Assembly (NCBI GenBank): GCA_002633005.1
Contig: NMRA01000262.1
Location: 429,361 to 465,893 of the forward strand
Origin: Phoronis australis
Lineage: Eukaryota; Phoronida; Phoronidae
DNA: 36,533 nt
Direction of reading: 5' to 3'
Shown here piece after piece: positions 21,440 to 33,329 of this stretch. Below the pieces are notes generated by a model. That model made no database searches. It saw only the letters and a program-made list of their open reading frames with translations, and was not told the origin of the DNA. How positions within the stretch are numbered: the first letter of the stretch is position 1; each line of letters opens with the position of its first letter. The position numbers and the translations under genes are program-made.

Positions 21440-22079
21440 TATCAAAATTTTTATAAAATTGAAAATGCGAAACCACATTCTGTTTTAAGTACTGGTTAAA
21501 TTTGGAATTATGTAGAAGACGATTGCTAAATGTGTTAGAGTAGTCTCAAGAACAAGAATTGCGTTTAGAGTTTATTGTAATTTGCGAGAGAAATCTTGCT
21601 TCAACACTTATTTTTTGTAAAATGAAAAGACATTTATTCCAAGTTTGCTTCTTAAAGGGAACAGTGTTTTTTTCTGAATTAATTTAGCATACAGCTTTGT
21701 ACCAAGGCAAGGGCAACGGATGGTATCCTATGTCTACCCTCTTAGATGACACCTTTTCACAGAGTTTGAACAACTAGGTGCCATACAAAAAAGCATGGAG
21801 AACTTTTTACTACACTGGCAAACAGTAAATAATAAGAATCTGCGATACAATGATAAAACGCGACGTAAACTCTATCCACTCAATGCCCCAATATGGAGCA
21901 GAAATATGTGATAAGCAGTCGATGCCCTGTCAATCACTGACATATCAGCCAATCAGAGATTGTTGTCAGCATTAGTGTTTTTACAATAAAATGTGAATCA
22001 GCTTTTGTTTGGAGCGCAACTCGGGCAAATGTGAGTTTTATTTGTATTTTAGAACCGGTTTACTACTGCATTATTTTTA
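21440..22079. other. Diverged satellite-like unit, no gene
   Basis: 21460-21660 has phrases like aaatttggaattatgtagaa and attccaagtttgctt, related to the satellite units that follow. 21660-22079 shows nothing recognisable. Confidence 0.45.
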
Positions 22080-23040
22080 CTAAAGTCATCTTTTAAACTT
22101 GGCATTGGGTAAAAATTAATCGCTGATAATTTACAGGGATAGAAAAAATATTCATAATGTCTTGTAATCTTTCAGAGAATGCTTACTTCACAACATATCG
22201 TTTGTAAAGGGAAAAAGAATGGCCTGCTTAAACGTGGAATTCGGAAGAAAATAATTGTTAACGTGTTCAATAAAGTCTCAAGATAAGTAAAAGCTGTGCT
22301 TACAAGATATTGAAACCATCCAGAGAATGTTTGGTTCATCATGTGACTTTGTAAGGCTAATATACAATCATTCCAAGTTTAAACAAGGGCGTGGCTTGCT
22401 TAAACTTGGAATTGGGTAGAAAACAATTTGCGAATGCATTCAGAGGTGTTCCAAACATAATAGAAAATTCATTTATGACATACTGTAACCGGTCAGAGAA
22501 TATTTGCTACACCACACGATTTTTTGTAAAGAAGAAATTGAATTATTCCAAGTTTAAGCAAGGATGTGGCTTGCGTAAACTTGGATTTGGGTGCAAAAAA
22601 TACGAAATGCATTCAGGGGTGTTTCAAAAGTAATAGAAAATGCATTTGCAATGTATTGAAACCAGCGAAAGAATGTTTGGTTAACCACGTGATTTTTTGT
22701 AAGGCTGACACTGGATTCTTTCAAGTTTTAAACGAGCCACGCCCTTGCTGAAACTTGGAATTGGGTAGAAAAAACTGCGAATGCGCTCAGAAGTGTTCCA
22801 AAATTTATAGAAAATGCATTTAAAATGTCTTGCAACCAGTTACCGAATGTTTGGTTCACCATGTGATTTTTTGTAAAGCAGAAATTAAATTCTTCCAAGT
22901 TAAAGCAAGGGCGTATCTTGCATAAACTTGGAATTTACGGGGTAGAATAAATTCGGCCAGAGGTCTTCCGAAATTAATAGAAAATGCATTTAAAATGTAT
23001 TGCAACCAGTGAGTGAATGTTTATTTCACCCCTTGATCAA
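22080..23040. repeat. ~174-bp satellite with a hairpin in each unit
   Basis: The phrase aaacttggaattgggta and variants occur at 22096, 22231, 22404, 22579, 22752 and 22925, so the last five are spaced 173-175 bases. Each regular unit has an inverted repeat such as ttccaagtttaaacaag ... cttgcttaaacttggaa with an 8-base loop gggcgtgg. The rest of the unit includes tagaaaatgcatttaaaatg and catgtgattttttgtaa. No conserved coding frame. Confidence 0.88.
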
Positions 23041-23364
23041 ACGTCAACCAGGCACTAATTTCAAACATCCAGCTTTATTTTTATATTGGAATAGGCAGCA
23101 ACACAGAAATAATACGACTCAAATGGCCACAATAGGTGTAGCCGTATGGCTATGACCTTGAATGCTCGGTGCATTACTGAGAGACAATGTAATAATTACA
23201 GTCCTTAAATGAAATTTTATTCCAGTCCCTCGGTACTAACCAGTATTCATGAACAGGCCACGGGAGCTTTATCTCGATTTTTTAGAAATCTTTTCTCTCC
23301 GTAGGCTAACGGTTCAGTAACGATTTCAGCCCAAGCGCCTTGTTCTTTGATTGTGTACCAGGCA

Positions 23365-23525
23365 GCCGCTTAATTCCAAGTTCACGCAAGATTCCATGTT
23401 CACGTACGGGGTTTGGCAGTTTGCTTAATCTCAAGACCACTTGCGTGATCTTGCAATTCCAAGTTCACGCAACACTCACTTCCGCTTATTCTTGAGATTA
23501 AGCAAGATTCCAAGTTCCCGTACAA
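23365..23525. repeat. Inverted TTCCAAGTTCACGCA cluster
   Basis: Contains several copies of ttccaagttcacgcaa, gattaagcaag and complements. It sits directly before a fragment of the unit-repeat element, as does the similar cluster after the fragment at 15136. Confidence 0.65.
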
Positions 23526-23529
23526 CAGC

Positions 23530-23880
23530 CAAACCGCATTTATATGGGTGATTGTGAACTTTTGTTTATGCGTTCGCACTGGGAAGAGGGCGTGATGATG
23601 ATTTTTGGTTGTCTTCAACTATTCTGTTGACTCCTAGTGGCAGATTTTTTGTTTCCACGGCTGTCTCTCACGAACCCCTTGCAGGAACATGTTTAGATTC
23701 TGCCAATGTCGGCGACTTTTGGACAGATTCAAGTACCACTCTGCCGTCGTGCTGTTCTGTATCTTATAGTTCCTTCACGTATTTTCATGAAAGTTGGCTA
23801 AGACGTATAGATGAGGCAGCACCGTCTTTTTATTTAGTGATGGACTTGGTGTATTATGGGCTACCCTCTGTTTTTTTTTC
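23530..23880 (+). mobile_element. Decayed fragment of the unit-repeat element
   Basis: Unit text is recognisable: gtgattgtgaacttttg, gactcctagtggcagatttt, cgtattttcatgaaagttgg. The motif at 23630 keeps cctagtggcag. Fragment 25700-25930 could be its continuation beyond an insertion. Confidence 0.65.
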
Positions 23881-24420
23881 TGTCTTACTGCTTTTAGGCT
23901 GACACTCATTGTTATATGACTGGGTGGCCAACAAAGGCACGGGTCGCTAATAGCTGACCACCGAGTAACAATAAATTAAATAGATATTAACAATTAAGAA
24001 AAATAATATAGACAACAACATAACAACGTACACCTGTAATGAAATAAAAGACAATTTAAGTATACTTAAAAACGTAAATTATATGTATTTTACAAAGAAT
24101 TAAACACAGAGACTATTGGTACAAGGGAAACAACACGTTTAGAAAAGCTTATGACTAAGATGTAAGACGTGATCACGGTTACCTCAATTAGGACATGCAT
24201 AACTATGTAGAACGTTACACTGAGAGCTGTAAGTGCTTAATATATATTTTTTAAATACATGGAAAACACATGTAAGCTATACGTATCTATTTTTCTGTTA
24301 AATATCTCGGAAAGATACAGTTGTCTATTAGGTTTGGTATTTTGAACTAGTTTAATGTCTTAAAAGACGTATTTTATCCAAATCACTCTAAAATAGGCAT
24401 GTGTTCACCCAGTGCTGCCA

Positions 24421-25674
24421 TAAAAAATAAAATTTGAATTTGTCAATACGGAATGCCAATCTATAATTACGGATTGCTAATCTATGAATACGGATTAACA
24501 ATTTGTCATAACGGATTTCCAATCTGATTGCCCGAATATTAGCACGGATTGCCCATATATTAATACGGATTGCCAATCTATTATTACGAAATGCCTATTT
24601 TATTACTGATTGTCAATCTGTTAATATTGATTGCCAATCTACAGTTACAGATTGCCAATATGTTAGTACAGATTGACAATCTGTAATATCGGATTACCAT
24701 TCAGTAATTACGGATTGTGAATCCGTAAAAGTCATCGTTTACTGTAAATGAAGAGCGCTTAACACCACCTAAAACTGTTAAAAGTTTCCTCTTGAAGAGA
24801 CATCAACAACAAATTATACTAGTACACATTTAGCAACTCCCAGGACTATAGAGGGATGTGGCAATTTTGACAAATCGATGAGATTTGATTGAAATAGATG
24901 ACATGAAATTATCGGATTGAAAATTTGTCTGTTTTAAAAATATAATAGAGGTGATTGAATTTTAACTCAAAGCTGCGGATGTTGAAATCATTGGAGCTAG
25001 CGTTTAGAAGGTTCCCCTTTAACTGTACTTATGGTAAGTCTATGATCGTGGAATAGCAGCATAGTTCAAGCAGTCAGCCTAAAAACGTTATCAGTCCAAA
25101 TTTATCTGAGTACCGGGGATCAGACACTTACATAGGTGAAACGAGACAGTCCATAAAAATGCATATGTCACAACATCGTCCTAGTTACGGGGACACTTAT
25201 GATTCGGCTGCTTTTAGCCACCTGTGCGCCACTGGACATGATTTCAATACTGATGATGTCACTGTCCTAGACTGTGAGGAAGACTGGTTCAGAAGGTGTG
25301 TAAAGGAAGCTCTCCATGAGCGCACTGAGAGTCCCTCTTTAAATAAAAGAGGCGGTTTAAGATTCCATTTGTCACACGTATGGCATGGTGTTCTGACGTC
25401 AATGCCGCGCCGTCTGGTCAAAACGCCACCAATTGGCCAGAATAAAGATAACGTCATAAGTCAGGTTGAAGTCCGTGAGATGCTGACGCAATGTCGCTAA
25501 TTTTTATTCCAGTATTAGACTCAAACTTTGTCTGTTTTCTCAACAGATTTAAATTCTGTATTAACAGAATAGCAATCCGTATTAACAGATTGGCAATCCG
25601 TATTAGCAGATTGGCAATCCGTAATTACAGACTGGCAATACGTATTTTCAGATTCAAATTTTATTTTTTTTTAA
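24421..25674. mobile_element. Element with inverted 21-bp repeat arrays around a Penelope-like fragment
   Basis: The left edge reads aaaaaataaaatttgaattt; the right edge carries its near complement gattcaaattttatttttt. Inside each edge is an array of 21-base units in opposite orientations: left 24440-24735, about 14 units such as aatctataattacggattgc; right 25548-25655, about five units such as aatccgtattaacagattgg. Between them is a Penelope-like coding fragment. The unit core ATTGCCAAT is itself nearly palindromic. Confidence 0.7.
25087..25500 (+). pseudogene. Penelope-like GIY-YIG endonuclease fragment
   Basis: In one uninterrupted frame: SDTYIGETRQSIK, then MSQHRPSYGDTYDSAAFSHL, EEDWFRRCVKEALHERTES, PSLNKRGGLRFHLSHVWHGV and a stop at 25498-25500. 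This parallels the fragment at 4171-4653. The YIG half, the Arg/His helix and the C-terminal extension are present. The GIY half and the whole reverse transcriptase are absent. The intact frame suggests a younger copy than the one at 4171. Confidence 0.85.
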
Positions 25675-25699
25675 GCCCGAACGGGCCTCCGTAGAGAAG

Positions 25700-25930
25700 T
25701 GCATGGATAAGAGTGATTTTTGAACGGGGCTGACTGTTGTTGTGTCATGTTGTGGCATATTCATTTTTGGACCGTGGCTCAGTACAAGTTCTTTAACCGA
25801 TCTTCGTGAAACTGGTCATGTGTCTCCATTCAAGAAAATATAACTGAGGTGGGTTTTAAGACAAGACTACAGCGGATTCGTCTCTGACAGTTTTGTTTTT
25901 CTTATCATTTTGCATTGATATATACCAAGC
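25700..25930 (+). mobile_element. Decayed fragment of the unit-repeat element
   Basis: gtgatttttgaacggg and ctgac match the fragment near 15225; later text (ttcgtgaaactggtcatgtg) is unit-like. No motif of the cctagtgg type is intact. Confidence 0.45.
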
Positions 25931-26526
25931 TTTACTGCACAGAAGTTACAATCATTAAACATCAGTCCCTTTCTTGTTTTATATGGAACAAAGTGTCACG
26001 TTACAGTATCTATATTTTGGCAATTGCCCCGTGTGCAATATTAGATTTATTATTTGATCTTTAAAGTATAGTTACAATTGGTATTCTCTTGTGATGATTT
26101 GCATGTACATGTATAATTACAGATCCAAGATATCTCTGTTTACCAGGCGATTTACGTCAAGCTCTAATCAAATGTTGGTTGATTTGATACTAACAAAAAC
26201 TTTTGGTTTACTGGAATATTTTGGCTAATATAGTTAATTGTACATGTTATATGAGGTAGATGTAGATTGTTTATTAACCATTTGTACATGTTAAGAATAG
26301 CAAAGCTGATATGCATTTACAGAGCATTCAAATAAATTCATCCAACAAAGGAAACTCCGAGCTGCCCCATAGGAGGGGCATCACTCAAATAGGTATTTTG
26401 TCTTGTCATTTACTGTCTCTGTTCTTTATGTCATTTTGGTTGGGTAAGCAAAAGACACGAGATATTTCATTATCAGGTATTTTCTCGGGTATCCAAATTA
26501 CATAGTCAAACTGATATTGCGTTGGT
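25931..26526. other. No recognisable gene
   Basis: AT-rich sequence without recognisable domains or repeats. Confidence 0.5.
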
Positions 26527-26925
26527 CTGGGCCCGGTCTCCAATCTTTTTACTCGAAATGGAACTCGAAATTAGGTTTGGCATTTTCTACTCTACTTTTG
26601 GGCGAACTCAAGATAAGTGTCTATGCTCGAGTACACAATAACTTACGTAGATAATTAATTGCTCTTAGTTCACAGTTTGTAAACCCAATATTAAAGCAAT
26701 AAGTTCGAGTTTGAACTCGAAATTTCGAGTTTTTACTCGAGTTTGTAGCACGAATATTAGGGTCTTCAAGGGCAAGCTTGAACTAGAAACTCCTATGCAT
26801 AAACTATAATGTATTCGAGCACAGTCTGATAACCAATTATCTTAAGTTCGCACTAAAGGAGCAGAGAAATTGCCAAAAATAGTTTCGAGTTCGTTTCGGG
26901 TACAAAGATTAGAGACCGGGCCCAG
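26527..26925. mobile_element. Foldback MITE, ~400 bp
   Basis: Ends ctgggcccggtctccaatct and agattagagaccgggcccag are inverted. Pairing continues for ~90 bases on each side with several ctcgaa/ttcgag repeats. No coding frame and no clear target duplication. Confidence 0.75.
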
Positions 26926-27459
26926 GATTATGAAAGTACAGCCCTTACACAGGAGACAGAAGAGAAACCCGGGAAACCGGTTCATCTCTTGAGACATAAC
27001 GCAGCCCTCCATTGACGAAAATTTGGTTGAAGACCCGACTGTACTTTTCGTGTGACTGCTTAATACATACTCGCTCGTACCAAAAGACACACTTGCCTGT
27101 ATGTAAATTAATGTTTAACATATCCTAACTAACCTGGGATATAAATATTAATGCTAGAAACGTTAAGTAGTTTTCTTGTGCTGGTATTTTGCAGCAGTCA
27201 TCGTCCATCAGATGTTATCCCCAAAATGTGAGATGGGCAATTTTGGAGAAGCTAAATCTATGCTACAGATTAATCATTCCACCTAGGTGTACAAATAAGC
27301 TAAGTCAAAAATATATGATATGTCATGTTACCAGTTCTGTCTGATTTCCTCGTGCAGTCAATCTTAAAGAGGCCTGGGACGTGATAAACAAAGTAAATTG
27401 CAATATTGAAAGACGTTCTATGCCATTACAACAAAACTCGACCTGTTCACCAGGTAGTT
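26926..27459. other. No recognisable gene
   Basis: Short frames only. Confidence 0.45.
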
Positions 27460-27995
27460 CAGCATAACGTGCATACATGAGCACAATATCGTACATACAC
27501 CAGTACAATATTGCACATACAGTTGAACAACATCGTGCATACAGTATAATATCCTACATGCAGTAGTACAGCATCGTGTATACTGTAACACAACAACGTG
27601 TATACATTAAAACAACATCGTGCGTACATCTGTACAACATCCTGCATACAGTAGTACAACATCGTGCATAGAGTTCCACAACACCGTGTATACTGTAACA
27701 AAACACAGTGCATACACTAGCACAACATCGGGCATACAGCAACACAACATTGTACATACAGTAGTACAATATCTTCTATACAGTAGCATAACATCGCGCA
27801 TACTGTACCACAACATCGTAAATACAGTAACACAATATCGGGCATACGGTAACAAAACATCGTGTATACGGTAGTACAACATCGTGCATACATCAACACA
27901 ACATCACGAATAGAGTACCACATCCTGAATACAGAACATCGTGCATACAGTAACAGAACACCGTGTATACAGTAGCACAACATGGCGCATATACA
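27460..27995. repeat. 22-bp minisatellite, about 24 copies
   Basis: Units such as aacatcgtgcatacagtaac repeat in register at 22 bases. Long open frames on both strands here (Cys/Tyr/Val-rich on the minus strand) are products of the repeat, not genes. Confidence 0.92.
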
Positions 27996-29848
27996 TGTAC
28001 TAGTATAGCATCGTGTCTACTCTTGCTTATTTATTCGAGTATTAAGGAGAAATGCATGTTTCCCAAAAATTTGTTTTTGCCTTTTCTTGTTGGCTGGAAT
28101 ACAGTCTGTGTCGTCAATATGCGACAGACATAGGTCGCACATTTCCATCGCCTGAAATGGAGATGAGAGATTATCAATGTACGGTTATGTCTCATATCAC
28201 GCTTTGGGATAGCTTTGACTGGTTTACAAGTGAGATTTGGCTTATTTGCTCGTGTTACTTGCGACCATGCTTGTGATGGTTGTACATTTTTCTTGATAAT
28301 GGTGAATTATTTTCATCGAAACGTTGTAATGTATATATTTAAATACACAATGCTGAGCACAATTGTGCTGAGTTTGTTGCAATCTCATTTTTTAACAAAA
28401 TGTCTGGGCATCAACTGGGAAACCATTGAGATATAAACAGCTCATTGTGGGAAACACACTGTGCTGCTCACATTAGGGCCATGCGCGATATGATGTATTT
28501 GTTCCTCAGGGCGTTAGACTCTTGTCCCGTTTCTCGGCAAATTACGCAGTAAGTAGTTATTTCTACTCCTTATCTGGTATGCCTTATATTCTTCACTGGA
28601 GTTAGTTTATAGGTTGTTTTCTTCCTTATGTAAAAGTTGTGAACTTTCCTATCTTTTTGAGACTGGCCGCGTCGTTCCTCGTCTGCTATGTTGCATTTGT
28701 GTAGCCCACAGCTGTTGTCGAATCTCGTGCGATTTATATCACTTTTTCACTGTATTGTATTTCCTTCTCTTCTGTTGTTTTTACCATACCAAATACACGT
28801 TGTGTTGTACCTTGTGTTTCATGGTTAACGTCTGCACCATCGAGGGCAGGACAGATACAACACACGATCTGCTCAGACTGAGCGCGTCTTTTTGTTTGTA
28901 GATTTGGCTTGCATACAGGTCGTTACTCGAATATGTTCATATTGATTTTACGACTCTTCTGTGCTACAGTATAACTTGTCAACAAAACCAAATCATTACC
29001 GATATGTTTGTTTCAAAAGATACACATGTTGGAGCTACCGTGTAAGTGCAGTGTGTATAAAGGGAGAATTGTATGACTTATTCTGCCGAAAACGTTGTTA
29101 TTAAACGAATATTCGAACACAGAATGAGCACATAGGTACACAGCGATAGTTTAACAAAGCAGTTAACTCGATAATAACAATATACATGCGTCAGTTCCAA
29201 CACAGATGCATTACGTAGAGGTATACGGTGACACTGTCGTTTGGACGCGAATGATTACGGCTCAGAAGAACGCAGTTTCCCTTATAGGCCCTAAAAGATG
29301 CAGGAGTAAGAACCAGTCATTCTGCTCAGTGACATGTTTGCTCTTTAACGGGAGGCGCAGGTCCTTTTTGTCAGGGAACTGAAAGGGGCGAGTTCCCAAG
29401 CCATACGGCATTTTTCTACACTCACAAGAAATGGGAGGCTTTACTTTAAATACTAAGGAAATTTTGTCAACCACAGCATTCCTAACCCTAAAATTAACCC
29501 TAACCCAGCAAATTTATTGCGAGGCAAACTAAAGAGAAAGCAAAATTTTCATTTATGTTTTTAGGTTGTTCATTTATATTTGATGACGCGGCCCCGTAAG
29601 CTAACATCTGTTGTTCGATCATCCTAAACTTGTCTGTTCTCGCGCGGGAACTAATAATAGAACCTGGTGTTTCCCTTTCATTTGTAAACTGAATTTTAGA
29701 GGCAGGGCTTGATGACTGAACCAATAATCATCCTCTTTGTTTTTGTAATTCAAATTGAAGTTTTTGTTAAGGGAGCCCTATTCAAAACGATATCAAACGC
29801 TGCTGTTATGTAATGTTTTTCAAGTTTCTGATTCTTTCATCTGAAAGT
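27996..29848. other. No recognisable gene
   Basis: Frames of up to 95 codons on the plus strand (28052, 28614) are Cys/Leu/Phe-rich without domain features. A short telomere-like phrase (ttaaccctaaccc) is at about 29496. Confidence 0.4.
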
Positions 29849-30024
29849 GATCGTTCTCGGAGATGATCCACTGGCTGAAAGAGGACCGGCAGACTGGCAA
29901 TAAAAGGGATCGTTCTCGGAGATGACCCACTGGCTGAAAGAGGACCGGCAGACTGGCAATAAAAAGGATCGTACTCGGAGATGATCCACTGGCTGAAAGA
30001 GGACCGGCAGTCTGGCAATAAAAG
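29849..30024. repeat. 59-bp tandem repeat, three copies
   Basis: Units start gatcgttctcggagatga at 29849, 29908 and 29967 and differ at only a few bases. The open frames through them on the minus strand are repeat products. Confidence 0.95.
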
Positions 30025-30179
30025 CATTAAATTTTGTAATGAAGCAAAACTTTTTTCTAAACAGAGTTTTCATCATTGCATAAGTTCGTTGCGTAAACAA
30101 AGGACCCTTTGTGTTATATTTACTACAGTGTTGGGTGAATGAGTGGACTTCGTCGCCTTTCTGACGTAGAGCTAAACGT

Positions 30180-30410
30180 ATGGCATGTTCCCTGTGTAGG
30201 TGTCGATAGGTCAGTTTTCAGAGTGATGGACTAGTGTTCGGGAGTTCCGGAGTTTGACTCATAGGTCGGGACAAGCGATTCAGAGTGGCATTGTAACCCC
30301 TTGTAATTCGGTGGAAATTACGTTACCGTCTAGGAAAAATCCTAATTTGATGTGTTCACACATTATACAAATAACCATCTGATTCAGATGATGTAGTTAT
30401 ACTTGACTCA
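30180..30410 (+). repeat. Possible tRNA-derived SINE
   Basis: ataggtcagttttcagagtg resembles an A-box region. gatggactagtgttcgggag and ttccggagtttgactcatag follow, the latter like a B box (GGTTCGANTC). Such wording is common in tRNA-derived SINEs. The tail is unclear. Confidence 0.4.
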
Positions 30411-30700
30411 AGATCAAATTCCAACCATATACCGCCTGTTCCTGGCATGCTCTCGATAGGTGAGTGGTAGAAGTGAACAGTGCATGCCCAAATTGTAACA
30501 ACGTCCCAAATTGTCACAACTTCATAACTGTGAGAATTTAGTCAGCACTGTAGGTGGAAGTTGTCCCAATTTGACCGAATTGCCACGTGCATTGTTGTCT
30601 GTTTTTTTCGTAGCCGTACTGAATCATTTTTTCGAGAGCCCATCGTAGACGACAACGTTGGTGTGTGTTGGGTCATCCACATTATTGTCTCTCCATTCAC

Positions 30701-30895
30701 CTATTTCACGAACGCGGGGCGCTGCTGTCGTGTTGATCGAAAACGAGGCGCCTTGACAAACATGGCGTCGTCCTGCAAGGTGGTGTGGTCAAAAGCCTTA
30801 TCAACATTACCAAAAATCAAGTTTGCTGATGTTGAATCGATCTCCGAAAACATACCAATACGCACGGAAACTAGACTTTTACCCTCCTCAGCCAT
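30701..30895 (-). pseudogene. Unrecognised coding fragment within the 2.85 kb element
   Basis: A 64-codon minus-strand frame contains SVRIGMFSEIDSTSANLIFG and KAPRFRSTRQQ, ending at a stop. Related phrases occur in plus-strand frames on the far side of the inner insertion: SVPRFRSVFKDG near 32740 and RFGIGMFSDVTHNDDN near 32850. Around cctcgttttcgatca and ttcgtgaaataggtg the DNA itself is inverted-repeated. I do not recognise the protein. Confidence 0.3.
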
Positions 30896-30935
30896 TCCTC
30901 CGTAGTTTTCCCTTTTTTGGAAAAGTGTGGAAGTC

Positions 30936-32641
30936 AGGGATTTACCCAGGCTTTTAGTCTTGAAAAATCCTGCTCGCCAGCTGGGCGAATGCCGGAGCCA
31001 GAAAATCTACTCGCCCGAAGTTCAGTCACCCGGCCGTTGGCGCCAGTCACCACAAACTTGCTAATAGTTTAAAATAGTTTAAATAAAAATGATCGTTTCG
31101 TGCACTGATGTCACCATCTATTAGGGTTACCGTATTCTTGCCCTAATAATTAGCTTCCAGGGGACGCTTTTTGTAGCCCACGGCGGTTAAAACCCGGTCT
31201 CCGCTGTGACGTATGTGTAACCTATGACAGACTTTCTACAAAACTGTGGTGCATTGCTATCAAACTCTGTTGTTAATCTTTAAAAAAATATGCTGAAATC
31301 CCAGGGCGAAAACTTGCCGACTGATGCGTCGCTGCTTCGCGATCGTCGATAGGACAACTTGAATTGAGTAAAAATAGTTTCGACTCAAATTGCCTCAAAT
31401 CCTGCTTAAGTTTTCCAAATAGCCTGTCCTAAGATTCTTAAGTTCCTGTGGACTCGGAGTCGGTATTAACCGCAGATTAAGTTAAAATCTGCGCTAGAAC
31501 GCACCCGGCAACGAGAAAAATCTGGACGAACACATATGTTGTTGTCACGTGACGTTTGTATTGAACTTGAGTCAACAGGTGTGCACCGAGTGAGCGAGCG
31601 CGTGCGTGTCATCAGTGCTCATTTGCCAGAGTAGCAGGCCCAATGAGCTGTATATGTAGTTATATTTATCTCATTGAGCATGCCCACATGTAGGCCCTAG
31701 CGCGCGCTTCTTGGCCAAGTTTCGATTCGCGGTTTTTATAATTTTACGTGTACAAAGCAATCTGGATTCCTGTTGTGGGAGAAAATCTGTACGGGAAAGA
31801 TACAATACCAATCCCGTTGACCAGTACGCTGCATCTGTTCGAAGGGCCAGACCATATAGTGTGACACTTTCCTCGCAAGATCAGCAAATCTTTTGCGTTC
31901 TTTTTGAAGCACTGCGGAACGGTTTGAAGTGTACAGCCACGGCTAAATACCGACATAGGGACGAGGCTCGGGGTCTACTAGAAATTCCGCGCACAGTGAT
32001 TTTTCAGGACTGTCGGATATTATTGATAAATTGAATACATTACTGGAGAATTTTAGAACTGTGAGGTAATACATTTTTCGCACAAATATATACACATTCA
32101 TGGACTGGGCGCTTATTTTAGCGAAGTCTAGAAAGGAGTGGGGACGCAGTGTTATAGGGGCATGGGCGCTTATGTTATAAAATAATTTTGGCCAAAATGA
32201 CATTGTACATTACAAAAAGGAATCAGTTCCAAGAAATATAGTATTTCATTTGCTATGAGCACATGGACCGGTCTTCCACCTAATTTCTCCCCTTTTCTTC
32301 GTTTCGGACTAGTCCGCAAATTCTTTGTGCACGACCACACACTGTGATTTTTTGACGAATCGCGTAACGGGTGACATGTACTGAATCGGTAGGGTCGCAC
32401 TGCGCCGATGTTTTTTACTGCCGGAGCATCGACACGATGACCAAACTGACCCTTAAATTCATGATAAAAACAGCACAAGTAGGAGGAAAATTATTCATAT
32501 TCATCCGGGAATATCGGATATATAGTGCTTTTGCGCTTTGAAATTCGCTCGCCACCAGGGCGACCGGCAAGTCAACTTCTACTCGCCCAGCACCATTTTT
32601 ACTCGCATTGGCGACTGGGCGAGTGGCTAAGTATATCCCTG
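30936..32641. mobile_element. hAT-like non-autonomous element nested in the 2.85 kb element
   Basis: It begins cagggatttac and ends gtatatccctg, matching inverted hAT-like CAGGG...CCCTG termini. Near both ends are ctcgccc/gggcgag phrases (30970-31015 and 32548-32625). Neighbouring bases share ggaag but not as a clean 8-base duplication. No transposase was found. Confidence 0.5.
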
Positions 32642-33329
32642 GGAAGGATACCGACGAGTTGGAATTGGTACGTTCAGGCACTGCACAGTACACCATCAAG
32701 GCCAGCTGATGACCGCTCACGAGGTTTTATCAGTGTGCCTCGTTTTCGATCAGTATTTAAAGATGGCGCGGGAAGATGGCGCTTTCGTGAAATAGGTGAA
32801 TAGGGGCAACAGACACTTCGTTTCCTTCTCGGTCCACGCTTGACCTCGCTTCGTTTTGGCATTGGCATGTTCTCAGATGTGACTCACAATGATGACAACT
32901 TGTACGCATTTGCAGCAAAGCGGATAACTATAAGTGTGTTGCCTCACACAAGGGCGTATTTGTGTTCATTGACAAAAATACATGTAAACGAGCCATTTGT
33001 AGTGAAACCTCCCATCCCGGTAGGTACTTGAGCAATTGAGACAGTTTGGGCCTGTACTATGCGCTTGAAACTGGTGGCTGTTGCATACACCTGTGAACCA
33101 CTACAGGTATGTTATATCAGTTTTAAAAAATAGTGTTTCCACTTATAATTAAGAAAGTGCGCATATTTTAAGTGTGACAATTTGGGTCGTATTAACAATT
33201 TGGGCCTATGCAGGTTTACACTGACACACGCAAAAAATGCTGTGACAGTTTTGGCCGGCAACGCAGACCCAAATTGTAACAATTTTGAAGTTGTGACAAT
33301 TGGGGATGTTGTGACATTTGGGCCTGCAC

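Larger units (their letters stand above)
30480..33329. mobile_element. DNA transposon candidate with 43-bp inverted ends, 2.85 kb
   Basis: The left end reads gtgcatgcccaaattgtaac and continues to 30523. The right end (33287-33329) is its near complement, starting gaagttgtgacaattgggga and ending gggcctgcac. Each end holds two CAAATTGT(C/A)ACAAC-like phrases, and further copies lie just inside the right end (near 33176 and 33045). Family not recognised and no clear target duplication. A second element sits inside it. Confidence 0.6.

Noticed and set aside
27554-27983. Cys/Tyr-rich minus-strand frames as a toxin-like or knottin protein
   Set aside because: They are translations of the 22-bp minisatellite in different registers, with no start context or signal peptide.
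27460-27995. CRISPR array
   Set aside because: The repeats are head-to-tail without spacers and the context is eukaryotic.
29490-29510. Interstitial telomere repeat (aaccctaa phrases)
   Set aside because: Only about four imperfect units; too short to support a telomere fusion or insertion.
29806-30100. Overlapping 73-87 codon frames with repeated FQPVDHLRERS phrases
   Set aside because: Explained fully by the three-copy 59-bp tandem repeat.
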